NCBI GenBank assembly: GCA_012295275.1 | Contig: CM022670.1 | Coordinates: 12,587,083 to 12,627,082, forward strand | Source of the DNA: Chrysomallon squamiferum | Lineage: Eukaryota > Mollusca > Gastropoda > Neomphalida > Peltospiridae | DNA: 40,000 bases | Reading direction: 5' to 3' | Shown: one piece after another, positions 9,894-21,345 of the stretch | Numbering within the stretch: the first letter of the stretch is position 1 | How the letters are laid out: the number at the start of each line of letters is the position of its first letter | The notes under the pieces: generated by a model | Databases searched by the model: none | Told to the model about the DNA's origin: nothing | Seen by the model: the letters and a program-made list of their open reading frames with translations, nothing else | Program-made: the position numbers and the translations under genes

Positions 9894-10197
9894 CTGTTAA
9901 TTTAAGAAAAAATAATGGCCGCATTGATTCTCGATATCTTTATACATATATAAATGCAATTTGTTTTTAGATATACATTTTACAGTATTATTAATGGCAT
10001 TAAAGAACATTATTTTCTCTATTTTCATTCAGTGAATATAATATTTCACATTAATTATTAGCAGTTTATATCTCAGCTCATTTCTTTATGTGTCAAACCA
10101 AGAATAATATTTTTTTTACTAAAATTTATATGAATTTTTATTTCCTTTAATATCCATATATTTATTTTATTACCGTAAACAATAAATCATATTACAT
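9894..10197. other. AT-rich unique sequence
   Basis: No repeat, frame or RNA gene seen. Confidence 0.6.
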
Positions 10198-10242
10198 GCA
10201 AATAAATAAATAAATAAAAAAATAAATAAAAAAAATAAAAAA
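10198..10242. repeat. (AAAT)n and A-rich tract
   Basis: AAAT units pass into A runs. Confidence 0.9.
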
Positions 10243-10335
10243 TTGGGTTTTATTCTATTGTTTCAGGAATATTATTAAAGAAACTACAAAGTCAGTCAAC
10301 TGAATTAATCAAGTAAAAAAATGTGTTAGTTGTTA

Positions 10336-10780
10336 AAATTCTATGCAAAATTCTGAGCTGAGACCACAAAAAGAGCTGCATATTTTACATACATTGTATT
10401 TAAACGATTTAAGATAATAATGCTACCATTGTTTAGGGTCTTAAATAAATCCATGAAAATACTTTATTTGTGTTTTTTTCGAAATAATCATTTGAAAATT
10501 TAGAAAGTCAATCTTGTAACGAGTCGAAAAGAGAGTTCATTCTTTTGCATGTTTAAACGGTTTAAAATATAATAAAGCTCCCATTGATTAGGTTATTAAA
10601 TAAATCCATGATTATTATACTTTATTTGTGCTTTTTGAATAACTGTCTGCCATCACATTCATTTTTGAATAAAATATTCCGTTTAAACTGGAAAATTGTA
10701 AAGATGCCATCTTATAATACAGTAAATTATTTATAGATGTTTTAATGGCTTTATTATTGAAGCATATCCAAGGTAATTTG
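10336..10780 (+). repeat. Tandem duplication of about 153 bp, 2-3 copies
   Basis: The segment from about 10336 to 10489 recurs from about 10490 to 10645. Matching landmarks are AAAAGAG, TTTAAACG (10399 and 10552), TTAAATAAATCCATGA (about 10441 and 10594) and ACTTTATTTGTG (10461 and 10619). A third, poor match begins at TTTAAAC near 10682. Identity in the best part is roughly 75-80 percent by eye. It has no coding frame and no terminal repeats that I can see. Confidence 0.75.
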
Positions 10781-11165
10781 AAGCTATAGTACATTTTATT
10801 ATAAATTCTTTATATGTTAAAATCTCTCCGTATTCTTTTACTAAACTATTATAAAATACTTTCATTACTGAAACAGCATATATATATATATATAAATTAG
10901 TATCTATACATATTTCTCTTTTATGTCAAACATTAATGGTTAAAATCTGAATTATATTTTGTTCCCACCTGATAGAGGTGACTCTCCAAAAACTGTTAAA
11001 TATTTATTTATTTTGGACTTTATAAAATAGATAAATAAATATTTGTTTGATATATTTCTGATAATTTTAAATAAAGTTTAGGTTTTTAAGAACATTCTTC
11101 TAATTCATATAAATTTTAAGGTTGTCAGTGACTGTATTTTAATACCCAGTTATATGTACCCGTCT
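10781..11165. other. AT-rich unique sequence
   Basis: A short (TA)n at about 10880-10892 is the only repeat. No gene is seen. Confidence 0.6.
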
Positions 11166-11275
11166 TTGTATGTCTGTGTGTGAGATTGTGTGTGGTGTGT
11201 GTATGTGTATGTGTCTATAAAACAAGTTTAATTTCAGACTGAAACACACACACACTCACACACACACACGTACAC
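11166..11275. repeat. (TG)-rich then (CA)-rich arms
   Basis: TG-rich sequence at 11171-11213 faces CA-rich sequence at 11244-11275 across about 30 nt of AT-rich DNA, so a single strand could fold back. Confidence 0.85.
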
Positions 11276-11360
11276 CCACACACTCAGACACAGTCTTACA
11301 CACAAACATACACAACATGTATTGTATGAAGACGGATACAGATAAAAGGGTATTAAAATA

Positions 11361-11385
11361 ACACACAGCCACACCCACACACACC

Positions 11386-11469
<84 letters not shown>
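11361..11469. repeat. (CA)n followed by (TA)n
   Basis: Interrupted CA units give way to a clean (CA)n at about 11388-11451, then (TA)n to 11469. Minus-strand Cys-Val frames over it are artefacts. Confidence 0.97.
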
Positions 11470-12030
11470 AAATGATATTTTTTTCTGTTTGTATCTAAGG
11501 TCATTGACAATGTCACTGAGCAACACGAAGTCTGCTATTGCTTAAAATTTGTTTTCAGATAATAAACACTACACATATATTTTACCTTCTGCCTATATCA
11601 GTGTAAAGCAAAATCCATGTTCGGTACTTTAAAAAAAAAGTATTGAATAGATGTAGATTACAGCGGCTGGTGAACAGCTGGTGTTTAAATCCATAAACAA
11701 AGCAAGAAAAAGAAAAACTTATAATAATAATAAGAAGAAGAAAAAGAATAAAAAGAAATTAGAAAATTATGAAAATTCAAACGAGAATTTTACTGACTTA
11801 AAGAAAACATACAAGGAGTCTTGACCCCGATTAACTCAGCTTCCATGTAAAAATGTTCTGTTTATGTGACCTTCACAGCAGTAAATTGTAACGTAAATAT
11901 ATCAAAGAAAATGATAATTTTATAAAGCGTAGAAAATCGAATAGGCTTATTATGGCGCATTCCTCTAAAAACACATTCATAAGAGCTTGCAAGTGAATAG
12001 AATGTAGAACAAAGAATAAATAAGAAACAC
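11470..12030. other. Unique AT-rich sequence
   Basis: Contains a short AAT/AAG tract at about 11719-11752. No credible frame. Confidence 0.55.
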
Positions 12031-12033
12031 TGA

Positions 12034-12086
12034 CAGAGAGAGAGATAGATAGATAGAGATAGAGAGAGAGAGGGAGAGGGAGAGCG

Positions 12087-12142
<56 letters not shown>
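12034..12142. repeat. (GA)n with GATA and GGGA interruptions
   Basis: GA units are broken by a short (GATA)n at 12044-12056 and by GGGA and GCGA units, then end in a clean (GA)n from 12090 to about 12141. Confidence 0.96.
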
Positions 12143-12143
<1 letters not shown>

Positions 12144-12305
12144 CATTTTCCAATTCAGCCATAAAGTCTAGACTAAATTAACCTTCACATAAATAAGCAT
12201 TTTATTTCACAACAGTTGTAAACCAACATAGGTCACGAAAACCTTTTATTATATCGATATTAAGTCTAGAGAAACAATAAATGGATTTCATTATCTCTGT
12301 TAAAC

Positions 12306-12354
<49 letters not shown>
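12306..12354. repeat. (AAT)n microsatellite
   Basis: About 16 uninterrupted AAT units. The minus-strand poly-Leu frame is an artefact. Confidence 0.97.
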
Positions 12355-12433
12355 GCAGTGTTGATATAAAATAGCTAGGACAGTATGTGTATTTATTAGC
12401 AATAAAGTAAAATTCTAGATGTTAAACCAGAAT

Positions 12434-12551
12434 TTTTTTTTTTTTTTTTTTAAACACCGTATTATTGTTATCATTGTTGCTGTTATTGTTTCTGCTTTAT
12501 CATCATCATCACCGTCATCGTCATTGTCATCATCAACATCATCATCATTAC
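12434..12551. repeat. Poly-T and degenerate (CAT/GTT)n
   Basis: A T run at 12433-12451 is followed by GTT/ATT units and then ATC/CAT units to 12551. Confidence 0.85.
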
Positions 12552-12840
12552 TATTTTATAACTAATAATTTCGTTATGTACCTTCTAAACACGTTCCATG
12601 AATAACGAAGCACAAAGCACGCATTATCTGTCTGCTGAATAGAAAGGTTACCTGGAGACACAAGCAATTGATCCAGCTCTCAGTGAAGCTACAGGTGAAG
12701 GCTTTAACAGACATGATACAGTGAAGCCAGGTGTGAACAAATTACAGTCTGTCACAAGAAGAACAGAGTGTCTCTAATCCCAGGTTTGTATTGTGTGTTC
12801 CTTCAGATACAATATCTTGATCCTCCTTCCATCCCTGAAT
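12552..12840. other. Unique sequence
   Basis: No repeat and no supported frame; moderately GC-richer than its flanks. Confidence 0.5.
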
Positions 12841-12990
<150 letters not shown>

Positions 12991-13114
12991 ACGTTTGTAT
13001 AGAAGTACATATTTAATTATAATATTCTAATTGTAGCCTTCGTCTTTCATTTATAAACCTGCATTCAGGGACAGAGGGAGAAAAGAGATATTATATCTGA
13101 AGGAATAATTCGCC

Positions 13115-13178
13115 ACACACACACACATATATATATATATGTATATACACATACATACATACACATACGTATATACAG
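13115..13178. repeat. (CA)n-(TA)n-(CATA)n compound tract
   Basis: Short CA, TA and CATA blocks in sequence. Confidence 0.88.
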
Positions 13179-14330
13179 ACAAGCATGCTTACATACATTT
13201 ACAGCGGTATACAATTAAATATTCAGATTTGTGTGCCTGTGCTTAGATATTTATGCATAATATAAAGTGAAGAAAAGATGATTATCTAGTAAATATTAAT
13301 TTTTAATGACCTCACTTTCTAACAAAAATGCATGGGGGGAAAAAAAGTATATCTTTATAAAACTAAATTAGTTCAGACTTACAGAAACATATTTCTCAGA
13401 TCGCAATAATAATTTATTGGCATGCATTAATAATTATCTTTGTCAGTTTCAGAGAAGAAACAAACACGTTACTGATTAAATCTGCTTCAGTCACGTGATT
13501 AATTAAATGTCGTATTGGCCCTGGAGACATTAATAAACTCTGCTTCGCCAAACAACATTGATAAAAATGTATTGGATTTATCAGCATCAGTTTAATTGTA
13601 CGTATTTCCCAGCAGCAGCAATCTCACTGTTTTCAACGATTAAATCGTGAAACAGAATATGAGTTGTGTTAGAGTGATTCGATCACGTTTCCCTTTGTTT
13701 CACTGATGAGAAACCAATGACGCTTGCATCTGTAAAATAGTACTCAACTGATTACAGTTAGGTAACTAATTTATGTAAAGGCTGAGTGATTATGGCCCAA
13801 TTCGTTGATAGATCGGGTAATTAAATTGTCTGAATATTCTATCAGCATTATGTAATTAATCCTTGTTTAATTTTCTCTCGTATATTGATAATGTGATTGT
13901 ATTTTTAATGATACAGTCGTCAGTACCCGGTATTGATCATTATGATCGAATGCGCAGGTGCACAAATATACATGCAGAACCATACTCATTCACATTTCAC
14001 TACTTTAAAAGAAACTCGCAATAAATACGTGTTATATGTTCCAGTCATCTGAGGGTCTACCGTGAATAGCTGTTTTACGCATGAGCAACTGACTGAGTGA
14101 ATTTTTCTATACAATAAAGGCTGACTGAAGACGTCTTAGGGAAAAAAGTTCAAACATTACTATTGTAATGACTCTGCAACATTGCAGCATACCATACATA
14201 GAAAAAGGTCATGAACAGGAATGTTGGGAGTCTAAATTTGAAAAGTGGTTTGGAAAATACTTCATATACACAAAAAATACTTTTATATATTACAGACATA
14301 TACTAATAAGCACATATTGTACACTGACAT
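13179..14330. other. Longest microsatellite-free unique block of the 9-16 kb part
   Basis: No long repeats occur for over 1.1 kb. AT-rich homeodomain-type words (TAATTA/ATTAAT) recur near 13430, 13498 and 13853, CACGTG lies at 13492-13497, and the palindrome AAGACGTCTT lies at 14128-14137. The 77-codon plus frame at 14168-14401 runs into a (TA)n and looks like chance. A conserved non-coding element is possible but not shown. Confidence 0.4.
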
Positions 14331-14331
14331 G

Positions 14332-14350
14332 TATATATATATATATATAT
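14332..14350. repeat. (TA)n
   Basis: Short clean (TA)n. Confidence 0.9.
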
Positions 14351-14700
14351 GAATTGTACATAAAAGTATCCGCGGTACGGGACGATACTAAAGTGTTATA
14401 AGTTTGAGCCTCCTCAGTGACATCTGATATTAGTGAAATCTTATATGTCTATTCAGAATACAGTAAGGAAAAAAACACCAGATTTAAAATGAAAACACGT
14501 ATGTATTGACGTACGTAGATATATTTGTATACGTTACATAAACATCATTATTCCATCGATTTTTACTTAACTGACGACAGTAACTCCCCTATAATGACTC
14601 ATCATTTTAACAGAGACGTAGGTGGTGTTTTGTTTTTTTATTGTTATTAGCTACAATCTAAATAATAAATAAGAGATAATTACTGGTTTTAAGTTTTTAA
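14351..14700. other. Unique AT-rich sequence
   Basis: No repeat or frame seen. Confidence 0.55.
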
Positions 14701-14718
14701 TTATTTAGTTTTCTCTTG

Positions 14719-14945
14719 GTGTGTATGGGTGTTTGTGTGTGTGTAGGTTTATATGAAATTCTGCTGCAGATGTTCGTACGTTCTACCGATCTTTCTACGT
14801 GTGTATGTAGGTAAGTACGTAAATATATATATGTAATTTGTTTTTTTATGTGTTTTGTGAGTGTGTGTGTGTGAAAATATATATATGTGTGTGTGTTTAT
14901 CTATTTGTTTTTTATGTGTTTTGTATCTAGTGTGTGTGTGTGTGA
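14719..14945. repeat. Scattered (TG)n and (TA)n with a near-duplicate
   Basis: TG units lie at about 14719-14744, 14859-14873, 14887-14896 and 14931-14944. The phrase TTTTTTATGTGTTTTGT occurs at about 14841 and again, one T shorter, at about 14909, so this may be a small duplication of about 68 bp. Confidence 0.75.
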
Positions 14946-14984
14946 GAAAAAAATAGAAATATACAGAGAACGAAATACAAAAGG

Positions 14985-14986
<2 letters not shown>

Positions 14987-15067
<81 letters not shown>
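14987..15067. repeat. (GA)n microsatellite
   Basis: About 40 uninterrupted GA dinucleotides; a homopurine mirror repeat. The Glu-Arg frame is an artefact. Confidence 0.97.
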
Positions 15068-15069
<2 letters not shown>

Positions 15070-15503
15070 ACTCTCAACACATAATATTATGTCAATTAAT
15101 AGTTACATCTTTCAAATATCCCGTGAATTTTAAACATCTGTAACACGTTATGGTCTGCTAGGTCATTCTTCTAATCTATTAGCATTTAATATACACGTTT
15201 ATTTATTATTTAACAAAACACACACGAAATTGGCAAAGCAAAATGCATCGTAAGATCACAGTCATCTAATTTTAATAAAAGCTTTTTCCTATTTTTAAGT
15301 AGGATTTTCTCTCGCTGTAACTAAATATTTTAAAATGGAAAATCGATAGGTTTTCGCCTGGAAATATATTATTATTTCGACTTATTAATAAAACTGCACA
15401 AGTACATGTTTTGAAGATGCAAGCTGGTTCGACCGCTTGCTGTTAGCGAGTATTTTATTTTACTTTTTATTATTGTTGTTCCGTTTTTAATAAATTAATA
15501 AAC

Positions 15504-15504
<1 letters not shown>
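15068..15504. other. Unique AT-rich sequence
   Basis: No repeat, frame or RNA gene seen. Confidence 0.55.
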
Positions 15505-15539
<35 letters not shown>

Positions 15540-15675
15540 TTAATTTATTATTATTATATATAATGCGAATGTATGTATATGTGTAAATATGTGTGCACGT
15601 TTTGTATACGTTTATTCATGCTTCTATCAATCAAGTTTATTTATTTATACACAATTATATATATATATTGTTTTG

Positions 15676-15707
<32 letters not shown>

Positions 15708-15717
15708 TTGTGTGTGT
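15505..15717. repeat. Two (TG)n tracts
   Basis: Clean (TG)n at 15505-15534 and 15676-15702, with an imperfect TG tail to 15717. AT-rich TATG sequence lies between them. Confidence 0.95.
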
Positions 15718-16111
15718 TCATTTATTTCACAAACAAGAGCCACTGTTTAATGTTAAAATACAGTTTCTATTTTCAGAACGTGTTACAAGTGTTATGTAAT
15801 GGAACAGATTAGACACGTGGTCTCTCTACCTGTCATCAGACTTTTCCAGGATGAGACGCTCAGAATAAAAGTCAAATAACAGATTCATTAAGTAGATAGA
15901 TACTGGACAGTATAATTATATTCTGTGTGTTTTAGTAACATTTTAATATAATACTGTTTTATACAATATTGTGCTGCAGTAATACTTATTAATAGTGTAG
16001 AGAATGTTTGTATCTATTAAAAGAAGTAATGGTAATAAATAAATAAAATATTTTTGAAATAAGTAAATCAATTATTTTTGCGTTATTTTTTTTATAATTA
16101 GCACGGATGTC

Positions 16112-16112
<1 letters not shown>
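15718..16112. other. Unique AT-rich sequence
   Basis: CACGTG at 15814-15819. No gene seen. Confidence 0.55.

Positions 16113-16187
<75 letters not shown>
16113..16187. repeat. (TC)n microsatellite
   Basis: About 37 uninterrupted TC dinucleotides, with a shorter imperfect TC tract at about 16226-16258. Confidence 0.97.
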
Positions 16188-16191
<4 letters not shown>

Positions 16192-16328
16192 ATATTTTTT
16201 ATAATTAGAATAGATAATGACTGTTTCTCTCTTAATCAATCTCTTTTCTCTCTCTCTCGCTATTACTGTGTGCGTGGTGGGCTGGGTGGGTCTATATTTG
16301 TTTGAAGGAATGAAAGAATGAGAGAAAA

Positions 16329-16435
16329 ACAAAAATGTTACAAGACGAGAAAAAACAAACAAACAAGAAACTGAGAGAAAGAAAAAGAAAGAACCAGAAA
16401 TATGACGGAACGAAGAAGCAATAAACAGAAGAAAA
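16329..16435 (+). repeat. Purine-rich segment resembling 3485-3585
   Basis: The ordered words AAAAATGTTAC, then GAAAGAAAAAGAAAG, then AGAAATATGA, then GAACGAAGAA parallel the purine-rich stretch after dispersed repeat copy A. Purine-rich low complexity can produce such matches by chance, so this is tentative. Confidence 0.3.
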
Positions 16436-16780
16436 GGTTAAAAGGTCAAACAAAAAAATTGTTATTCACTAATAACAAAAGAAAAAAGAGAGAATTTTTT
16501 TGTTTAATAAAATAGGAACTATTATCACCTTATATTGATTTAGCCAGATCAAAACAGACATGAATCTACATTGATTATGCACCTTGACTTTCTCACTGTT
16601 TCTTTAACACATGATTCCCAGTGATCAAACGAAGTAATTCCGCGTTCAAACACTCACACCGTGATTTATATCGAGTAATATTTGTTTTTATATTTATTTG
16701 AAAAGATAAAAAAATAAAAATAAAAATGTTATTACATTTGTAACATTTCCTGATATGCAAAAATTCAGACAAAAAACGAT
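16436..16780. other. Unique AT-rich sequence
   Basis: No gene seen. The minus-strand 115-codon frame that crosses here draws a third of its length from the (CA)n tract next to it. Confidence 0.55.
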
Positions 16781-16782
16781 GT

Positions 16783-16830
<48 letters not shown>

Positions 16831-16839
16831 AGAGAGAGA
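16783..16839. repeat. (CA)n joined to (GA)n
   Basis: Clean (CA)n to 16827 changes to (GA)n without a spacer. Confidence 0.96.
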
Positions 16840-17023
16840 AAAGAAAATACAAATAAACAAACGTAAAACAGATGCACTGAATACAAAGTCACGCACTCAC
16901 ACGCACCACGCACACATTTACTCAAATATGACAAAAACAAAGACAGACTGCCACGTTATGACAAGTATCTTCCGGAGCTCTGAGATAAATACTCCTTGAG
17001 TTAGAAAGAGAAAGAGAGAGAAG

Positions 17024-17080
17024 AAAAAAAAAAAAAAAAACAACCAACAACCAACAACAACCAACAACAACAACAACAAC
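17024..17080. repeat. Poly-A then (CAA)n/(CCAA)n
   Basis: Seventeen A residues followed by CAA and CCAACAA units. Confidence 0.93.
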
Positions 17081-17514
17081 CTCAGAGCATATTAAATTTT
17101 TCATTAATTAACACTATCTCGGTCGCTTATAAATAATAATGAGGATTTGTTTTAGGATGATATGCTACGCTTCAGTAGAGTGGACCTTCCCGAATTCAGA
17201 CAGTGAAAGAAGACAGGAATAAACAGCGTATCATATAAAATATTTTAATAAATTATTAACTGATAGCATGTGCCAGACACGCCACGTTTTAAACAGCAAT
17301 GTTTGACGAAGGAAAACAGGCAATTATGGGTTATTTTAATAATTAGGAATATAGATTTTTGTTATTCCGCAGTCAAGGGAAATGAAATGAAAAACATATT
17401 TCTTTATGACCGATTATCAGAAGTCAAATACGTAGTTTATATGCTTTATGTAGGAACATGCATATCCATTAAACAATCGATCCATCCATTCATAACCTAC
17501 GTATGCATATAGAC
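17081..17514. other. Unique sequence
   Basis: An 80-codon plus frame at 17270-17512 (starting MPDTPRFKQQCLTKENRQLW) is the only non-repeat frame. I do not recognise it and see no supporting splice or start context. Confidence 0.4.
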
Positions 17515-17695
17515 ATACAGATATATATAATACATATATATATATATACACATACACATACATACATATATACAAGCATGCTTAAATACAGAGATACACA
17601 TACAACAATACACTTACAATAACAGTCACACGCCCTCACACACACACACACACACATATATATATACACATACATACATACACACATGTATATAT
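17515..17695. repeat. (CATA)n, (TA)n and (CA)n patches
   Basis: CATA/TATA units at 17512-17573 and (CA)n-(TA)n-(CATA)n at 17635-17693, with unique sequence between. Confidence 0.9.
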
Positions 17696-17804
17696 AGAAA
17701 AACCTTCTAATTTTAAATACTTAAATACTTTAAAGATGAAAACGACCGATGTGAACCCAGTCAACAGTTTTATTTCATTTCTTATGCATTTTCGTTAATG
17801 TTGT

Positions 17805-18025
17805 TGTGTGCGTGTATGTACGTATTTATACACGCACACAGGCAGAGACACACACATACATACAAACGCACGTACACACATACATATAGATGTGTGTGTG
17901 TGTGCGCGTGCTTGTGTATAAATACATACGAACGCAACAAAAATATGTGTGTGCGTGACTGTGTATATGTATAAATATGTGCATACAGGCACGCAACAAA
18001 AATTGCACGTTTGTGTGCGCGCACG
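17805..18025. repeat. Mixed TG/CA tract with a 59-bp duplicated phrase
   Basis: Blocks of GTGTGCG and CACACGC alternate, giving long purine-pyrimidine alternation. The word CGCAACAAAAAT occurs at 17933-17944 and 17992-18003, each preceded by a GTATA(T)AAATA-like stretch and followed by a TGTGTGCG-like stretch. This fits a two-copy duplication of about 59 bp. Confidence 0.8.
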
Positions 18026-18102
18026 GGAGTCTGTATCGGCAGGGTTATATATACGAGTATGTATATCTGTGTATTATTATGTTAAAATAAAATAAAAAAA
18101 AA

Positions 18103-18175
18103 TAACAACAACAACAGCAGCAGCAGCAACAACAACAACAACAACAACAACAATAATAATAATATCAACAACAAC

Positions 18176-18215
<40 letters not shown>

Positions 18216-18271
18216 TCAACGAGAACACCAATAAAAAGCAACAACAATGACAGCATAAACTAATAAGACGG

Positions 18272-18302
<31 letters not shown>
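18103..18302. repeat. (CAA)n/(CAG)n, (AAT)n, then poly-A of 28
   Basis: CAA units with three CAG units, then (AAT)n at about 18178-18212, then decayed CAA, then an A run at 18275-18302. Confidence 0.95.
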
Positions 18303-18303
<1 letters not shown>

Positions 18304-18641
18304 GTAAATGTGCTTCTCATTTATTTATTTTTCGTTTTAATTTAATTTTATAGCTGTCTGAGTTAAAGACACGTCATTGATTAAGTGGCTGCTATAACAA
18401 CGCGGACTGTCAACGTTTGTAACTGTACACCTGTAAATAAATTCTGTATCGATCGACTCGATAAACCGCTACACCTCAGTGAATAACACACGCTCACGCA
18501 AAATCTGATAGCGTTTTCTAACAGCCTTCATTCAGTCAACGTGTCCCAATAGCACTGCAGCTGCTCTAACTAGCTACCGTAAGCGTTCTGCTATAGGCTG
18601 GCATCTGTCAGGCGGTGTTAACAAGTGATTATATCGTTTGT
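18303..18641. other. Unique, GC-richer sequence
   Basis: Not repetitive, with words such as GCACTGCAGCTGCTC near 18552. No open frame of note. Could be a regulatory or conserved non-coding stretch, but nothing proves it. Confidence 0.4.
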
Positions 18642-18668
18642 AAAAAAAATTTTTTTTTTTTTTTTTTT
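18642..18668. repeat. A8-T19 homopolymer junction
   Basis: Eight A residues meet nineteen T residues directly. Confidence 0.95.
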
Positions 18669-18711
18669 AAGATAAATTGATAATTTTTCAATGATGTTAA
18701 TAGGCACTCAT

Positions 18712-18824
<113 letters not shown>

Positions 18825-18898
18825 CAAATGCAGATATAGATATGTTTAAGTTAAAATATTAATTTCTTTGTTTGCATGTTTTGTTTTACATTATCTTC

Positions 18899-18899
<1 letters not shown>

Positions 18900-18989
<90 letters not shown>
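18900..18989. repeat. (ATT)n microsatellite, about 30 units
   Basis: Uninterrupted TTA/ATT repeat of 90 bp, the longest perfect trinucleotide run in the window. Confidence 0.98.
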
Positions 18990-19202
18990 TAGATTGATTC
19001 ATTAATCGGATAGATTTAAGATAACCTCCTGGTGTTTCTCCCGTTAGCATAATATCAATAGGAATATTATTCCGCAGATCAGTTAGAAAACAAATAGATT
19101 AAACTGCAATGACTGAGTAAAATACCTTTTATGTGTTATCGGTTTAATAATGTCATAAGTAATTCGTTTAGATTCTTAGAAAATACATCCGTCATTATAG
19201 GT

Positions 19203-19582
19203 ACTGTTACTTTCATTATTATTTCTACTGTTAATACTACTTCAAGTGCCATTATTAATATTACTACATCATCAAAAACAAGTATTACTATCACTTTTAA
19301 TACATTATTGCTACTACAACTATTACTAGTTCTACTACTACTGCTGGTAGCACTACTAACATCTACTACTAATAACATTACTACTGCTAGTAATAATATT
19401 ACCAGCAATTATCAGTATCACTACTACTACTACAGTTTCCACTACCACAATTTCTACTGCTATTACTACTACTATTATAATTCTATACTGCTGCTATAAT
19501 TACTATTACTACCATTATCACTTCTGCTGCTACTACTACTACCATTATCACTACTGCTGCTACTACTACTACTATTACTATT
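19203..19582. repeat. Degenerate trinucleotide tract (ACT/ATT/GCT)n
   Basis: Nearly 380 bp of period-3 sequence. Both strands stay open for 90-122 codons because the units lack stops in those frames. The peptides are Thr/Ser/Tyr- or Val/Leu-rich and not credible proteins. A 30-bp phrase around CTGCTGCTACTACTACTAC is nearly repeated at about 19526 and 19553. Confidence 0.9.
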
Positions 19583-20060
19583 ACAAAAGAATACAAGAAA
19601 AAGAATGAAGATTATCACATAATTATTAACACTTTTGGAAAACTACAGATCACCCATGATTTGTTTCTGTTTCAGACTTTAGCAAAACAGTTTTAATGTA
19701 CGTACGTTCATTCTGAACCATTAAGGTCGCTCTTTTACTAGATGATGTACGGTATGCCATTCAAAACACCTGTTTCACGACATGGAAATCTGGAAGCTGG
19801 TTGTCTCGTTGAGATTAAATTATTAATAATTAAGCAAACATATTATATATTTTTAGCCCACTGTAATTATGATGTTGCTAACGAACGCATGTCCAAAACT
19901 CATTACGACATAAAAGGGTTCGCTATTTGAAAGGTGATAAATGTTTAAAGCGGTCAAAACAGTTTTAATTTAAGCCCATTCTTTTTTGGATTTTTTTTTA
20001 CTATTGTTAACTTTATCAGTCTTGGCATGAAAAAAGAGATAAATATAAATGACAAGAGAC
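19583..20060. other. Unique sequence
   Basis: A 62-codon plus frame at 19742-19930 (MMYGMPFKTPVSRHGNLEAG...) is not recognised. Nothing else supported. Confidence 0.45.
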
Positions 20061-20061
20061 A

Positions 20062-20203
20062 ATATATATATATATATATAATTTATATATTATATACACA
20101 CACACACACATACATACATACATACATACATACATACATACATACATACATACATACATACATACATACATACATACATACATACATACATACACACACA
20201 TAA
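20062..20203. repeat. (TA)n, (CA)n and (CATA)n compound array
   Basis: (TA)n at 20062-20080, (CA)n at 20096-20110, then about 20 perfect CATA units to 20191 and a CA end. The minus-strand Met-Tyr-Val-Cys frame is an artefact. Confidence 0.97.
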
Positions 20204-20565
20204 AAATAGATATAGATATAACTTTTTTTTTTACTGATATAGATTCCTGATACAGTTGCATATTTTAAAATATTTAGAAATGGAAAAATACTTTTAGTTT
20301 CTATTCTCGTTTCGCGTATTCATTTATTTATTCCATAAAAAAAAAAGCTCTCTTCCTTTGATCATTTTATCACTCAACAGTTCTTCCATCACTCGTTCAA
20401 TCCAGCCAGACAAGTACAGAGCATCCACGCAAAAACCCGTCCATCCCATCTGATACTGCACACAGTGACCCTTCTTAGCGTTTATTAAACATTCATTTAA
20501 ACAGCCATTAATCCTTTGGTCCTTCAGTTGACCCAAACACACATATAAATTATTTATTATGTTAT
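20204..20565. other. Unique sequence
   Basis: The 72-codon minus frame at 20324-20542 (starting MCLGQLKDQRINGCLNECLI) is compositionally more protein-like than most but I cannot assign it. No splice context was found. Confidence 0.35.
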
Positions 20566-20740
20566 ACTGTATTGTATTGTACTGTATTGTATTGTACTGT
20601 ACTGTACTGTACTGTACTGTACTGTACTGTACTGTACTGTACTGTATTGCACTGCACTACATTGCATTGAACTGCATTGCATTGAATTGATTTGCATCGT
20701 ATTGTATTGTATTGCATTGCATTGCATTGCATTGCAGTGA
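20566..20740 (+). repeat. Pentanucleotide array, 35 units without indels
   Basis: Every five bases from 20566 on is a variant of ACTGT: ATTGT, ACTGT, ATTGC, ACTGC, ATTGA or a one-base neighbour. Thirty-five units stay in perfect register. The left half is mainly ACTGT, the right half mainly ATTGC. The Gln/Cys/Asn/Val frame on the minus strand is an artefact. Confidence 0.97.
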
Positions 20741-21236
20741 TATGTTGGTTTATAGAAAGAACAAAATTATTTTCTATGAATAATACCCAAAACATAACTT
20801 TCAGACATAAATATATGAGACAAAAAAAAAAATAAAAAAAAAAAAAATATTTCCAGAGGTTGTCGCTGGCGGAAAAAATGAAATGTCAACCAACGATATT
20901 GAAACGATCTATCACCACACATGATGAAGTTGTTTCCACTGGCGATGACGTCGTTTCTGATCGCCCATGTGATTTGTGGTCTTTGAGATATCGCTGCCTT
21001 AAACTGTGATAAAATAAATAAAAGTAATAATAAATAATAATTACCAAAAATTGATATCTGCCATCATTTCTGATAGCCAAAGTGATCTGTAGCAGAAAGG
21101 GGTATTTGCATGTTCTGCTGTATTTGAAAAAGTACTACAACAATGAAATAAAACTCAGAATTGTCTTTCATTGCCAACATTAGTAGATGTGTTTAGATAC
21201 GTCAACGCAAAAACATTCAAAAATAATTACAATATT
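20741..21236. other. Unique sequence
   Basis: A-rich runs at 20821-20847. No gene seen; TGACGTCG at 20946 is one base off a full CRE. Confidence 0.55.
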
Positions 21237-21345
21237 TATAAATAAATAAATAAATACGTAATAATACCATACAAATACAGCTACCACTACTTCTGCTATT
21301 ACTACAACTACTACTAGCAACAACAATAAATAAATGACAGTTATA
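21237..21345. repeat. (AAAT)n and decayed ACT/AAC trinucleotides
   Basis: (AAAT)n at 21237-21257, then CTACTACT and CAACAA patches. Confidence 0.75.

Noticed and set aside
19131-19499. Thr/Ser/Tyr-rich 122-codon plus frame and its 90-codon Val/Leu-rich antisense
   Set aside because: Both come from the decayed ACT/ATT trinucleotide tract.
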